From JBFWQM01 sp050249455 (GTDB lineage: Bacteria; Pseudomonadota; Alphaproteobacteria; MPNO01; VGEU01), in contig JBFWQM010000058.1 of NCBI GenBank assembly GCA_050249455.1, positions 1 to 25,184 on the forward strand: a stretch of DNA of 25,184 nt, in the 5' to 3' direction. Shown piece after piece: positions 13,937-21,731 of this stretch. A program made the translations under genes and the position numbers. Positions within the stretch are counted from its first letter, which is position 1, and every line of letters begins with the position of its first letter. The notes under the pieces are model-generated. The model was not told the origin of the DNA. It made no database searches and saw only the letters and a program-made list of their open reading frames with translations.

Positions 13937-14619
13937 GGGCGCAGCCGACCTTCGGCGGCGGGCAGGGTGGCGCGCGGCGGGGCGAGGTAGACCGGCGCCG
14001 GCGGCGGCGCATCCGGCGCGGCGGCGTGACGGCGCGCGGCCAGCGCGGCGACGTCGGCGGGGTCGGGCAGCCGGCAGGCGGCGAGCACCGTCGCGGCAAT
14101 CCCGACCTGCGCCAGCGGCGCGGCGAGGCGCGCGGCGCCGTCGCCGGCCAGCACCAGCGGGCCCGGCGGCGCATGGCCGGCCGCCGCCTCCGGCACGATC
14201 GCCGCCGGTTCGGCGAGCGGCTGCAGGCCGGGCGCGAACGGCTGCACGAACACGTCGCCGCGGCGCGAATCGATCGCCGCCAGCACCGTCGCGTGCGGCG
14301 CCGCGCGCTGCGCCGCGGCGGCGACGGCTTCCAGCGTCGTCACGCCCGCCACCGGCAGGCCCCGCGCCAGGGCGATGCCGCGCGCGGCCGCGATTCCGGC
14401 GCGCAGCCCGGTGAACGATCCCGGACCGACGGTGACCGCGACCAAGTGCAGGTCGGCGAAGCCGAGCCCGGCTTCAGCCAGCACGCGGACCGCCAGCGGC
14501 ATCAACGCCTCGGCGATGTGCGCCGCCGGCTCCGCCGTATGGGCCGCCAGGATCGTGCCGTCGGCCCAAACGGCGGCCGACGCCGCCGACAGCGCGCAGT
14601 CGAGCGCCAGCACGTTCAT
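13933..14619 (-). CDS. tsaB: tRNA threonylcarbamoyladenosine biosynthesis protein TsaB
   Basis: TsaB is the dimerisation partner that activates TsaD in formation of t6A at tRNA position 37. The 228-residue protein begins MNVLALDCALSAASAAV, the ASKHA phosphate-1 region. It carries the TsaB signature VGPGSFTGLRAG (residues 64-75) and the IDSRRGDVFVQ stretch. It lacks the metal-binding HxxxH of TsaD. GGAGG stands 10 nt before the ATG. The C-terminal part is rich in Ala and Pro and weakly conserved. It is coupled to rimI by a GTGA overlap and is divergent from the dipeptidase gene, 47 nt away. Confidence 0.94.
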   Translation of the reverse strand: MNVLALDCALSAASAAVWADGTILAAHTAEPAAHIAEALMPLAVRVLAEAGLGFADLHLVAVTVGPGSFTGLRAGIAAARGIALARGLPVAGVTTLEAVAAAAQRAAPHATVLAAIDSRRGDVFVQPFAPGLQPLAEPAAIVPEAAAGHAPPGPLVLAGDGAARLAAPLAQVGIAATVLAACRLPDPADVAALAARRHAAAPDAPPPAPVYLAPPRATLPAAEGRLRP

Positions 14620-14666
14620 CGCGCCGGCCCCTCCGCGACTCGCCGCGCCGTGATAGGGTGCCGGCC

Positions 14667-15233
14667 ATGGACCTCGTGCCGATCGCCGCGCCGGATTTCG
14701 ACGTCGAGATCGACCTCGCCTACGCGACGGCGCGCAACTTCACCGGGCGGGCCGTCTATGCGCGCGCCGCCTGCTGGCTGCACCGCGACGCGGCGGCGGC
14801 GCTGGCGCGCGCGGTCGCGCTCGCCCGGCCGCTCGGCCTGCGCTTTCGCATCTACGACGCGTTCCGGCCGTCGGAGGCGCAGTGGGTGCTGTGGAACCAC
14901 ACCCCGGACCCCGAATTCCTCGCCGACCCGCGCCGCGGCTCGCCCCATTCGCGCGGGGTGGCGGTGGACCTGGGCCTGATCGGGCCGGACGGGCGCGACC
15001 TGGAGATGGGGACCGGCTTCGACGCGTTCACGCCGCTGTCGCATCACGGCAGCGTCGCCGTGCCGGCGGCGGCGCAGCGGAACCGGCTCGTGCTGCTCGG
15101 CCTGATGACCGCCGCCGGCTGGGACTTCTATCGCAACGAGTGGTGGCATTACCAATTGTTCGACGCCCGGCGCTACGCCGTCATGGGCGACGCGGCGCTC
15201 CCGGAGCCGATGATGCCGCGGGGGGCGGCCTGA
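14667..15233 (+). CDS. ddpX: D-alanyl-D-alanine dipeptidase (VanX/DdpX family)
   Basis: This zinc dipeptidase splits D-Ala-D-Ala. The family motifs are in place in 188 residues: FRIYDAFRP (Arg67), the zinc motif SPHSRGVAVDLGL (SxHxxGxAxD, His94 and Asp101), GTGFDAFTPLSHH, and EWWHYQL (catalytic Glu158, zinc His161). The length fits DdpX/VanX. No signal peptide is visible, so a cytoplasmic role such as recycling wall peptides is likely; glycopeptide resistance is not implied, as no vanHA-like genes are near. The ATG at 14667 has a weak AGGG site; an in-frame GTG lies at 14658. Its plus orientation interrupts a minus-strand block between nifU and tsaB. Confidence 0.91.
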   Translation: MDLVPIAAPDFDVEIDLAYATARNFTGRAVYARAACWLHRDAAAALARAVALARPLGLRFRIYDAFRPSEAQWVLWNHTPDPEFLADPRRGSPHSRGVAVDLGLIGPDGRDLEMGTGFDAFTPLSHHGSVAVPAAAQRNRLVLLGLMTAAGWDFYRNEWWHYQLFDARRYAVMGDAALPEPMMPRGAA

Positions 15234-15260
15234 GGGAAGGGAGACGGCGGCGGGGCCGCC

Positions 15261-15806
15261 TCAGTTGATCGCTTCGACCCGCACCACTTCCGGGACGAAA
15301 TGCTTGAGCATGTTCTCGATGCCCATCTTCAGGGTGGCGGTCGAGGAGGGGCAGCCGGCGCACGCCCCCTGCATGTGCAGGTAGACGACGCCCTTGTCGA
15401 AGCCGTGGAACACGATGTCGCCGCCGTCGCCGGCCACCGCCGGGCGCACGCGGGTGTCGAGCAGCTCCTTGATCTGGGTGACGATGGCGTCGTCGTCGCC
15501 ATCGTCGACCGCCTCCGCCTCGCCCTCCACCGCCGGGAGGCCGGCCGACAGGTGCTCCATCAGGGCGCCGAGGATGGCCGGCTTCAGCACGTACCATTCG
15601 AGGTCGGCGGCCTTGGTCACGGTAACGAAGTCGGACCCCAGGAAGACCCCCGAAACCCCGTCGATGGCGAACAGCCGGCGCGCCAGCGGCGACCGGCCCG
15701 CCGCGTCCGCGGAACGGAAGTCGGCGCTGCCCTTCTCCATCACCGGCTGGCCGGGCATGAACTTCAGCGTGGCCGGGTTGGGGGTCTGCTCGGTCTGGAT
15801 GAACAT
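15261..15806 (-). CDS. NifU/NfuA-like Fe-S cluster scaffold protein
   Basis: This Fe-S carrier of 181 residues has an N-terminal Nfu_N domain (MFIQTEQTPNPATLKFMPG, then GVSGVFLGSDFVTVTK) and a C-terminal NifU-like domain with the cluster-binding CxxC at Cys149 and Cys152 (GACAGCPSS). An acidic linker (about residues 93-107) joins them. Such Nfu proteins deliver 4Fe-4S clusters to enzymes such as MiaB, encoded in this window. The start is ATG at 15806, 10 nt after GAGGA. It lies downstream of the stress-protein gene on the same strand, with its own weak promoter candidate in the gap (TTGATC followed by TAATTC around 15830-15855). Confidence 0.94.
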   Translation of the reverse strand: MFIQTEQTPNPATLKFMPGQPVMEKGSADFRSADAAGRSPLARRLFAIDGVSGVFLGSDFVTVTKAADLEWYVLKPAILGALMEHLSAGLPAVEGEAEAVDDGDDDAIVTQIKELLDTRVRPAVAGDGGDIVFHGFDKGVVYLHMQGACAGCPSSTATLKMGIENMLKHFVPEVVRVEAIN

Positions 15807-15874
15807 CGGCGGCGGTCCTCGTTAGCTACGCGACTGAATTAATTCTCGGACCGGTGGGATCAAGCCCTATCTGC

Positions 15875-16387
15875 TCAGGTCAGGAGATCGACCTGGTCCT
15901 CGGTCAGGTTGCCGGGGACGACGGTGATCGGGATCGGGAACTTCCCGGACAGCTTGCCGGCGAGGTTGGACACCAGGGGCCCGGGGCCCTTCTTCTCGAT
16001 CGCCGCGCCGAGGACGAGGACCTGGATGCTCGGCTCCTCGGCGATCAGCTTGACGATCTCCTCCACCGGCGCGCCCTCGCGGACGTAGAGGACGGGCATC
16101 AGGCCGGCCATCTCGTGGACCTGGGTGGCCAGCGTCTGGAGCACGCGCTCGGCCTCCTCGCGCCGCTCCTCGCGCATCTTCTCCTCCACCGCGCCCCAGT
16201 GGCGGAAGTCGGCGGGTTCCATGACGTAGACCAGGGCGACGCGTCCGCCGGTGCGCTGGGCCCGGCGGACGGCGAAGCGCAGCGCCACGCGCATCTCCGG
16301 CGTCTCGTCGACGACGACCAGGAAGGTGCGGTCGCGGCGGGCGACCTCGGGCGCCGAGGGCGTCTCGGTCGGTCCAGTTTCGGCCAT
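15875..16387 (-). CDS. Universal stress protein (UspA family)
   Basis: The 170-residue protein has one Usp domain: the strand TFLVVVDETPEMRVALRFAV, the basic stretch RRAQRTGGRVALVYVME, a long charged helix (about residues 67-90) and the C-terminal LVSNLAGKLSGKFPIPITVV. The ATP-binding signature G2xG9xS is degenerate (GAAIEKKGPGPLVSN), so nucleotide binding is uncertain. It starts 11 nt after the Alph_Pro_TM gene, apparently in one operon. The ATG at 16387 has no close ribosome site; AGGG precedes an in-frame ATC three codons upstream. USP beside nifU recurs in related genomes as far as I recall. Confidence 0.9.
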   Translation of the reverse strand: MAETGPTETPSAPEVARRDRTFLVVVDETPEMRVALRFAVRRAQRTGGRVALVYVMEPADFRHWGAVEEKMREERREEAERVLQTLATQVHEMAGLMPVLYVREGAPVEEIVKLIAEEPSIQVLVLGAAIEKKGPGPLVSNLAGKLSGKFPIPITVVPGNLTEDQVDLLT

Positions 16388-16398
16388 GGCAGCGATCG

Positions 16399-17136
16399 TC
16401 AAGCCCTGCGGAAGATGACGCCGGCCAGCCAACCCGCCGCCAGCGCAACCAGAACCGCGATGATGCCATAAAGTGCCGCCTGCTGGCGCGCGAAATTGTG
16501 GATGCGCGCGCCGAGGCCGACCCGGGCGACCTCGATGGTGGTGGTCTGGCGCGACACCAGGCTGCGGTCGCGCAGCAGGTACACCTCCGCCTCGTAGGTG
16601 CCGGTGGGCAGGTTGGCGGGGAACGTCACGGTGGTGCGGAACAGCCGGTCGGCGAGGAAGGTCACCGCGCCTTCCGCCTCCTCGTACAGGTCGGCTTCCG
16701 CCTTGTTGCGGACCAGCGCCGCCCGGAAGGCGGGGATGTCGTGCTGCGCGCCTTCGGCCGGGCGGAGCGCGAGGTGACCGGTGCCGATCCCGTGCTGGTC
16801 GAGGAAGGCGGGTGGCGCGATCGCGTTCAGCGGCCGGCTGCTCGCCACCCAGTAGAACACCGGCACGTGCGCGAATTCGACCGACTCGCCGTTCAGCCAC
16901 ACGCCGGCGATGCGGATCTTGCGCCGCACCACCTGTTCGCGCGGCGGCCCGCGCACCACGACGATGACGTCGCCCGGCCCCTCCACCGCGCCGAACAGGA
17001 GGAGATCGGTGCCGGCGAAGCCGGTGGTGATGGCGATCTGGCGCTTTGACAGGTCGGCGATCAGGGCAGGCGTCTGCCCCGCCGCCGGCGCCGAGCACAG
17101 CAGGCCCAGGAGCAGGGCGAAGAACCCGCGCCGCAT
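16399..17136 (-). CDS. Alph_Pro_TM (TIGR02186) family membrane protein
   Basis: The function of this family is unknown. The 245-residue protein has an N-terminal signal peptide (RRGFFALLLGLLCSAPAAGQ), a long exported beta-rich region (for example DLLLFGAVEGPGDVIVVVRG) and one C-terminal membrane helix (about residues 221-241, IIAVLVALAAGWLAGVIF) ending in basic residues. That predicts a periplasmic domain anchored at its C-terminus. It overlaps the TauE/SafE permease gene (TGATG), and such pairs are seen in other alphaproteobacteria, so it probably assists that transporter. The start is ATG 17136; GTG 17139 is equally possible. Confidence 0.85.
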   Translation of the reverse strand: MRRGFFALLLGLLCSAPAAGQTPALIADLSKRQIAITTGFAGTDLLLFGAVEGPGDVIVVVRGPPREQVVRRKIRIAGVWLNGESVEFAHVPVFYWVASSRPLNAIAPPAFLDQHGIGTGHLALRPAEGAQHDIPAFRAALVRNKAEADLYEEAEGAVTFLADRLFRTTVTFPANLPTGTYEAEVYLLRDRSLVSRQTTTIEVARVGLGARIHNFARQQAALYGIIAVLVALAAGWLAGVIFRRA

Positions 17137-18056
17137 CACCGGTGGCCCCCGCCGCCCAGGGTGAAGAGGTCGTCGGGCGTCGCGAACAGCGACCAGGCCA
17201 TGCGCAGGCCCACCCCCAGCACGATCAGGCCGAGCAGCGCGCGCAGCTGCTCACCGCGCAGGCGCGTGCCGAACACGGTGCCGATCTGGGCCCCGATCAC
17301 CCCGCCGACCATCAGGATCAGCGCCAGCACCAGGTCCACGGTCTGGTTGTGGTAGGCCTGCAGGAAGGTGACGTTGGCGGTGACGAAGATGATCTGGAAC
17401 AGCGAGGTGCCGACCACCACCGAGGTCGGCATGCCGAGCAGGTAGATCATCGCCGGCACCATGATGAAGCCGCCGCCGACGCCCATGATCGCCGCCAGGA
17501 CGCCGACGAAGACGCCGATGCCGATCGGCAGCAGCGCCGAGATGTAGAGCTTGGAGCGGCGGAACCGCGTCTTCAGCGGCAGGCCGTGCATCCAGTTGTG
17601 CTGGTGCAGCTTGCGCCGCGGCGCCGCCGGGTTGCGGCTGCGCAGGAGCGCGCGCACGCTCTCCATCACCATCAGCGTGCCGATGACGCCGAGCAGGATC
17701 ATGTAGCTAAGCGAGACGACGAACTCGACCTGGCCGATCGATTGCAGCCCGGAGAAGATCCAGACGCCGATGGTCGAGCCGACGAAGCCGCCGACCAGCA
17801 GGAGGAGGCCCATCTTTACGTCGATGTTGCGCCGCCGCCAGTGGGCCAGCGCGCCGGAGACCGACGCCGCGACGACCTGGTTCGCCTCGCTGCCCACCGC
17901 GACCGCGGCGGGCACGCCGATGAACAGCAGCAGCGGGGTCATCAGGAACCCGCCGCCGACCCCGAACATCCCCGACAGCACCCCGACGCCGGCGCCGAGC
18001 GCAAACAGAAGAAGGGCGTCGACGGAGATTTCCGCGATCGGTAGATAGATCTGCAT
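17136..18056 (-). CDS. TauE/SafE (TSUP) family sulfite/anion exporter
   Basis: This inner-membrane permease of 306 residues belongs to the TSUP family, whose members move sulfite, sulfonates or similar organic anions. It has the two family repeats, each with the motif GVGGGF (residues 32-37 and 192-197), and about eight membrane segments. A basic cytoplasmic loop (about residues 140-170) separates the halves. The ATG at 18056 gives a normal N-terminus. Its stop is overlapped by the Alph_Pro_TM gene, and the USP and nifU genes follow. The substrate cannot be read from the sequence; a sulfur compound is an inference from the family. Confidence 0.91.
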   Translation of the reverse strand: MQIYLPIAEISVDALLLFALGAGVGVLSGMFGVGGGFLMTPLLLFIGVPAAVAVGSEANQVVAASVSGALAHWRRRNIDVKMGLLLLVGGFVGSTIGVWIFSGLQSIGQVEFVVSLSYMILLGVIGTLMVMESVRALLRSRNPAAPRRKLHQHNWMHGLPLKTRFRRSKLYISALLPIGIGVFVGVLAAIMGVGGGFIMVPAMIYLLGMPTSVVVGTSLFQIIFVTANVTFLQAYHNQTVDLVLALILMVGGVIGAQIGTVFGTRLRGEQLRALLGLIVLGVGLRMAWSLFATPDDLFTLGGGGHR

Positions 18057-18178
18057 CGCAACGCGGGCCGTTCGGTGGGCTGCTGCGGTTTTGCGTGGTT
18101 TACTGCGCCGAACACTGCATCGGCGCAAGGCTAATCGTCTTGTCGCGGCGAAATGCGGCGAAACTTTGCGCGAGGTGT

Positions 18179-18204
18179 GGCCGGCGTGGAAAACCGCGCC
18201 GGCC
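18179..18204 (-). terminator. Hairpin after trpS, U-less terminator candidate
   Basis: GGCCGGCG and CGCCGGCC form a perfect 8-bp stem, extended inside by TGG/CCG (one G-U pair) to 11 bp around an AAAA loop. It lies 10 nt after the trpS stop. No T-tract follows, as is frequent in GC-rich genomes, so it may terminate weakly or protect the mRNA 3' end. The rest of the gap to TauE (18057-18178) shows nothing else clear. Confidence 0.5.
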
Positions 18205-18214
18205 GCGACCGCCG

Positions 18215-19225
18215 CTACCGCCGCCGGATGAACCCGACGATCCGGTGGACCTCGGCCAGGATCGGGGCGGCGATGGCGTCGGCGCGCGCCGCGCCCTCGG
18301 ACAGGATGGCATCGACGTGGCCGGGGTCGTCGCGCAGGCGGCGCATGGTGTCGTTCATCGGGCGCAGCCTCTCCACAGCGACCTCGGTCAGCGCCTCCTT
18401 GAAGGCGGAGAACGGCTGGCCGCCGAAGCTGCGGATGGCGTCGTCGAGCTCTACCCCGGCCAGCGCGGCGTAGATCTCCAGCAGGTTGAACGCCTCCGGC
18501 CTGGTCTCGGGCGTGCCGCCGTCGGGGCTGCCGTCGGGGATCGGGTGGGGATCGGTCTTGGCGCGGCGGATCTTCTGGGCGATGTCGTCGGCCGAGTCGG
18601 TCAAGTTGATTCGCGAATAGTCGGACGGGTCGGACTTCGACATCTTCTGCCGGCCGTCGCGCAGGCTCATCACCCGCGCCGCCGTCTCCATGATGATCGG
18701 CTCGACCAGCGGGAAGAACTCGACCCCGAAGTCGTTGTTGAACTTCTGGGCGATGTCGCGGGTCAGCTCCAGATGCTGCTTCTGGTCCTCGCCCACCGGC
18801 ACGTGGGTCGCCTTGTAGGCCATGATGTCGGCGGCCATCAGGCTGGGGTAGGCGTAGAGGCCCAGGCTCGCGTTCTCGCGGTGCTTGCCCGCCTTCTCCT
18901 TGAACTGGGTCATCCGGTTGAGCCAGCCGAGCCGGGCGACGCAATTGAAGATCCAGGCGAGCTCGGCGTGCGCCGGCACCTGGCTCTGGTTGAAGATGAT
19001 GCTGGTCCTGGGATCGATGCCGGCGGCGATGAAGGCGGCCGCGACCTCGCGGGTGCTGGAGGTCAGCTCCTCCGGCTTTTGGAACACCGTGATGGCGTGC
19101 AGGTCGACCACGCAGTAGATGCACTCGTTGCCGTCCTGCAGGCGCACGAAATGGCGGATCGCGCCCAGGTAGTTGCCCAGGTGCAGGTTGCCGGTGGGCT
19201 GCACGCCCGAGAAGATGCGGCTCAT
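18215..19225 (-). CDS. trpS: Tryptophanyl-tRNA synthetase TrpS
   Basis: This class I aminoacyl-tRNA synthetase charges tRNA-Trp. The 336-residue protein has the HIGH-type motif in PTGNLHLGNYLGAIRHF (HLGN at residues 15-18) and the KMSKS loop (QKMSKSDPSDYSRINL, near residue 195). It also shows the Trp-pocket stretch YCVVDLHAIT and the expected length. The ATG at 19225 follows GGAG by about 8 nt; an in-frame TTG at 19231 is less likely. A good promoter lies directly upstream. It stands downstream of glnD and murJ on the same strand, but the plus-strand PEP-CTERM-like gene separates it from murJ. Confidence 0.97.
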   Translation of the reverse strand: MSRIFSGVQPTGNLHLGNYLGAIRHFVRLQDGNECIYCVVDLHAITVFQKPEELTSSTREVAAAFIAAGIDPRTSIIFNQSQVPAHAELAWIFNCVARLGWLNRMTQFKEKAGKHRENASLGLYAYPSLMAADIMAYKATHVPVGEDQKQHLELTRDIAQKFNNDFGVEFFPLVEPIIMETAARVMSLRDGRQKMSKSDPSDYSRINLTDSADDIAQKIRRAKTDPHPIPDGSPDGGTPETRPEAFNLLEIYAALAGVELDDAIRSFGGQPFSAFKEALTEVAVERLRPMNDTMRRLRDDPGHVDAILSEGAARADAIAAPILAEVHRIVGFIRRR

Positions 19226-19254
19226 CGCCAACGCTCCGCGCGGTTCGGTGCGGG

Positions 19255-19284
19255 GTTATCGCGCCCGCGCCCGGCGGGGGTCAA
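19255..19284 (-). promoter_or_regulatory. Promoter of trpS
   Basis: On the minus strand, TTGACC (19284-19279) and GATAAC (19260-19255) lie 18 nt apart, ahead of trpS. Transcription would start about 20 nt before the ATG. No room remains for a T-box or trp-leader structure. Confidence 0.55.
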
Positions 19285-19376
19285 GCCCGGGCGGCCGGCC
19301 GCACGCCCGCCGCGGCCGGGCGCATCGGTTCGGCCGGCCCGGGCCGGCGCGTCATCCCGCCGCATCCGCCCGCGGC

Positions 19377-19390
19377 CTGATCCAGGTCAA
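19377..19390 (+). promoter_or_regulatory. FNR/FixK-like box
   Basis: CTGATCCAGGTCAA matches 8 of 10 fixed positions of the FNR/FixK/Anr consensus TTGAT-N4-ATCAA. It lies about 90 nt before the PEP-CTERM-like gene, far enough to activate a promoter whose transcript would start near 19425. No clear -10 box is visible there, so this is only a candidate. Between the trpS promoter and this site (19285-19376) I see only GC-rich palindromic sequence. Confidence 0.35.
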
Positions 19391-19480
19391 GGCCGGCGGC
19401 GCCGGACACGGCCACCGTGGCGGCGTTCGCAGGACGTCGGCGCGCCGCCCGCCTGCGTTACCGGCTAGTGGAGCCCGCCC

Positions 19481-20119
19481 GTGTTCAATCCCGTTGTTGC
19501 CGTCCTCGCCCTGGCCCTCGCGGCCGCGGTGCCCGCATCGGCGGCCGTCTACACCGAGGCCGGCGACGCGCCGAACCTCTTCAACGGCGGCCTCGATCCC
19601 CAGGATGTGGGCGGCGGCGTGACGATCATCCGCGGCACGGTCGCCGACGGCGACGAGGGCGATCTCTTCAAGCTCGTCTTCGGCGCAGCGGGCACGCTGC
19701 AGATCGATGTCCCGGCGGTCCATATCGATCCGGTGATCTATCTGTTCGGCGCCGACGGCGCCGGCATTCGCGCCGACGACGATTCGGGCGGGTCCGGGGG
19801 CTCGCGCATGACCGTGCAGATCGTCGCCGGAACCTATTACCTCGGCGTCGGCGACTTCATCATCGACGCGTACGATCTCGAAGGCGACAACTGGCAGATC
19901 AACATCCGCCCGGACGAGAGCGGCGGCGGGCCGTTCGTGCCGCTTCCGCCGACGGGATGGGGCACGCTCGCCCACATCGTGAACCGGTCCGGGATACACC
20001 CCGGCGCCTACGAGGTCACCTTGTCGCTGGCGACCGCGCCGACCGGCGTCGCCGCGCCCGGCGCGCTGGGGTTGTTCGGGGCCGGCCTTCTGGCGATGGC
20101 GCTCCGGCGCCGCCGGTAG
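19481..20119 (+). CDS. Secreted PEP-CTERM-like protein with PPC-like domain
   Basis: Not assignable to a characterised protein. The 212-residue product begins with a signal peptide (VVAVLALALAAAVPASAA). It has a beta-rich middle resembling bacterial pre-peptidase C-terminal (DVUA0089-like) domains (GTVADGDEGDLFKLVFG, TYYLGVGDF) and ends with a tripartite sorting tail: short motif APGALGLFG, hydrophobic helix AGLLAMAL, and RRRR. That tail resembles PEP-CTERM exosortase substrates, but the usual VPEP is replaced by AAPG. There are no cysteines. The GTG start follows GGAG by 7 nt. It lies alone on the plus strand between trpS and murJ and converges on murJ with a 13-nt gap. A surface or exopolysaccharide-associated role is inferred. 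Confidence 0.82.
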   Translation: MFNPVVAVLALALAAAVPASAAVYTEAGDAPNLFNGGLDPQDVGGGVTIIRGTVADGDEGDLFKLVFGAAGTLQIDVPAVHIDPVIYLFGADGAGIRADDDSGGSGGSRMTVQIVAGTYYLGVGDFIIDAYDLEGDNWQINIRPDESGGGPFVPLPPTGWGTLAHIVNRSGIHPGAYEVTLSLATAPTGVAAPGALGLFGAGLLAMALRRRR

Positions 20120-20132
20120 GCGATAGGCGCGG

Positions 20133-21689
20133 CTAGGTCGGCCCGCCGCCGCGGCGCGCCAGCCGCTTCAGGTCGTCGCGCCCGGCCGCCCCCAGGACCA
20201 GCGCGAGGAGGGCGTACGCGACCAGGCCGGCCGCGATCAGCGCCGCCAGCGCCAGCCCGCGCTCCAGCGGCGAGCCGGCCAGCGGCCCGGCCAGCGACCA
20301 CATCCCGAGCCACAGGACCGCCGCCATGCCGGCCGCGGCGAGCGCCGAGCGCGGCGCTCGCGACCGCAGCCGCGGGTCGACCGCGAAGTGGCCCCGCCGG
20401 CGCAGGGTGACGGCCAGCATCACGACGCTGAGCCACGACGACAGCGCGGTCGCCAGCGCAATGCCGACATGGGCCAGCACCTGCATCAGCGCCACCGCGA
20501 AGGCGGTGTTGGCGAAGACGACGACGGCGGCGATCTTCACCGGCGTCGCGGTGTCCTGGCGCGCGTAGAACGCCGGGGTCAGCGCCTTGTTGACGACATA
20601 GGCCGGCAGCCCGAGCGAATAGGCGGCGAGCGCCGCGGCGGTCGCCGCCGTCTCCGCCGGGCCGAACGCGCCGCGCTCGAACAGCACGGCGATGATCGGC
20701 GTCGCCAGCACCAGGAGCGCCGCCGCCGCCGGCAGGGTGACCAGCAGGCCGAGCTCCAGCGCGCGGTTGAGGCTCGCCATCGCCGCCTGGTCCTGGCCGG
20801 CGCGGATCTGGCGCGACATCAGCGGCAGCAGCGCGGTGCCGATCGCGATGCCGATGACCCCCAGCGGCAGCTCGTTGATGCGGTCGGCGTAATAGAGGTA
20901 GGACACCGACCCGCCGGGCAGGAACGAGGCGATGATGACGTCGATGAAGAGGTTGACCTGGATGACGCCGGCGCCGATCGCGCCGGGGATCATCAGGGTC
21001 AGCACCCGCTTCACTCCCGGCGTCAGCCGCGGCACGATCAGGCGCAGGCGCATGCCTGCGGCATGGCAGCTGTAGACCAGCCAGACGAACTGCGTGACGC
21101 CGGCCGCGGTCACGCCGTAGGCGAGCGCGTGGCCCGGCGTCTTCGTGTACGGGGTCAGCCCGACCACCGCGGCGATCATGCAGACGTTGAGCATGATCGG
21201 CGCCGCCGCCGCCGCCGCGAAGCGTCCCAGCGAGTTGAGGACGCCGCCCATCAGCGACACCAGCGAGATGAAGAGGAGATAGGGAAAGGTGATGCGCGCC
21301 AGGTGCACCGCGAGGTCGAACTTCTCCGGCTGGTCGGCGAAGCCCGGCGCCAGCACCAGCATCACCCACGGCATCGCGATCTGCAACGCGGTGACGAACA
21401 GCAGCAGCACGGCGAGGAGGACGGCCAGCACCTCCTCCGCGAAATAGCGCGCCCGCGTCTCGCCGTCGGTCTCCAGCCGGCCGGCGAACACCGGCACGTA
21501 GGCGGCGTTGAACGCGCCCTCGGCGAACAGCCGGCGGAAGAAGTTGGGCAGCTTGAACGCGACGACGAACGCGTCCGCCACCGGCCCGGCGCCGAGATAG
21601 GCCGCCACCAGCACGTCGCGCACGAAGCCGAGCACGCGGCTGGCCATCGTGTAGCCGCCGACGGTGGCGATGGATCTCAGGAGGGCCAT
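20133..21689 (-). CDS. murJ: Lipid II flippase MurJ
   Basis: MurJ flips lipid II across the inner membrane during peptidoglycan synthesis. The 518-residue protein has the length and about 14 membrane helices expected of this MOP-superfamily protein. The characteristic N-terminus (TMASRVLGFVRDVLVAAYLG, then ADAFVVAFKLPNFFRRLFAE and GAFNAAYVPVF) carries the conserved arginines. The stretch INELPLGVIGIAIGTALLPL is also typical. The ATG at 21689 fits but has no strong ribosome site. It follows glnD on the same strand, an order typical of related genomes, with an inverted-repeat element between them that may affect read-through. Confidence 0.96.
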   Translation of the reverse strand: MALLRSIATVGGYTMASRVLGFVRDVLVAAYLGAGPVADAFVVAFKLPNFFRRLFAEGAFNAAYVPVFAGRLETDGETRARYFAEEVLAVLLAVLLLFVTALQIAMPWVMLVLAPGFADQPEKFDLAVHLARITFPYLLFISLVSLMGGVLNSLGRFAAAAAAPIMLNVCMIAAVVGLTPYTKTPGHALAYGVTAAGVTQFVWLVYSCHAAGMRLRLIVPRLTPGVKRVLTLMIPGAIGAGVIQVNLFIDVIIASFLPGGSVSYLYYADRINELPLGVIGIAIGTALLPLMSRQIRAGQDQAAMASLNRALELGLLVTLPAAAALLVLATPIIAVLFERGAFGPAETAATAAALAAYSLGLPAYVVNKALTPAFYARQDTATPVKIAAVVVFANTAFAVALMQVLAHVGIALATALSSWLSVVMLAVTLRRRGHFAVDPRLRSRAPRSALAAAGMAAVLWLGMWSLAGPLAGSPLERGLALAALIAAGLVAYALLALVLGAAGRDDLKRLARRGGGPT

Positions 21690-21731
21690 GGGTTCCGGTG
21701 CGCCGGCGGGAAACGGCCGGAGGCGGCGGCA

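Noticed and set aside
14667..15233. Part of a vancomycin-resistance cluster
   Set aside because: Only the dipeptidase is present; no VanH, VanA-type ligase or VanRS-type genes are near, and the host type is Gram-negative.
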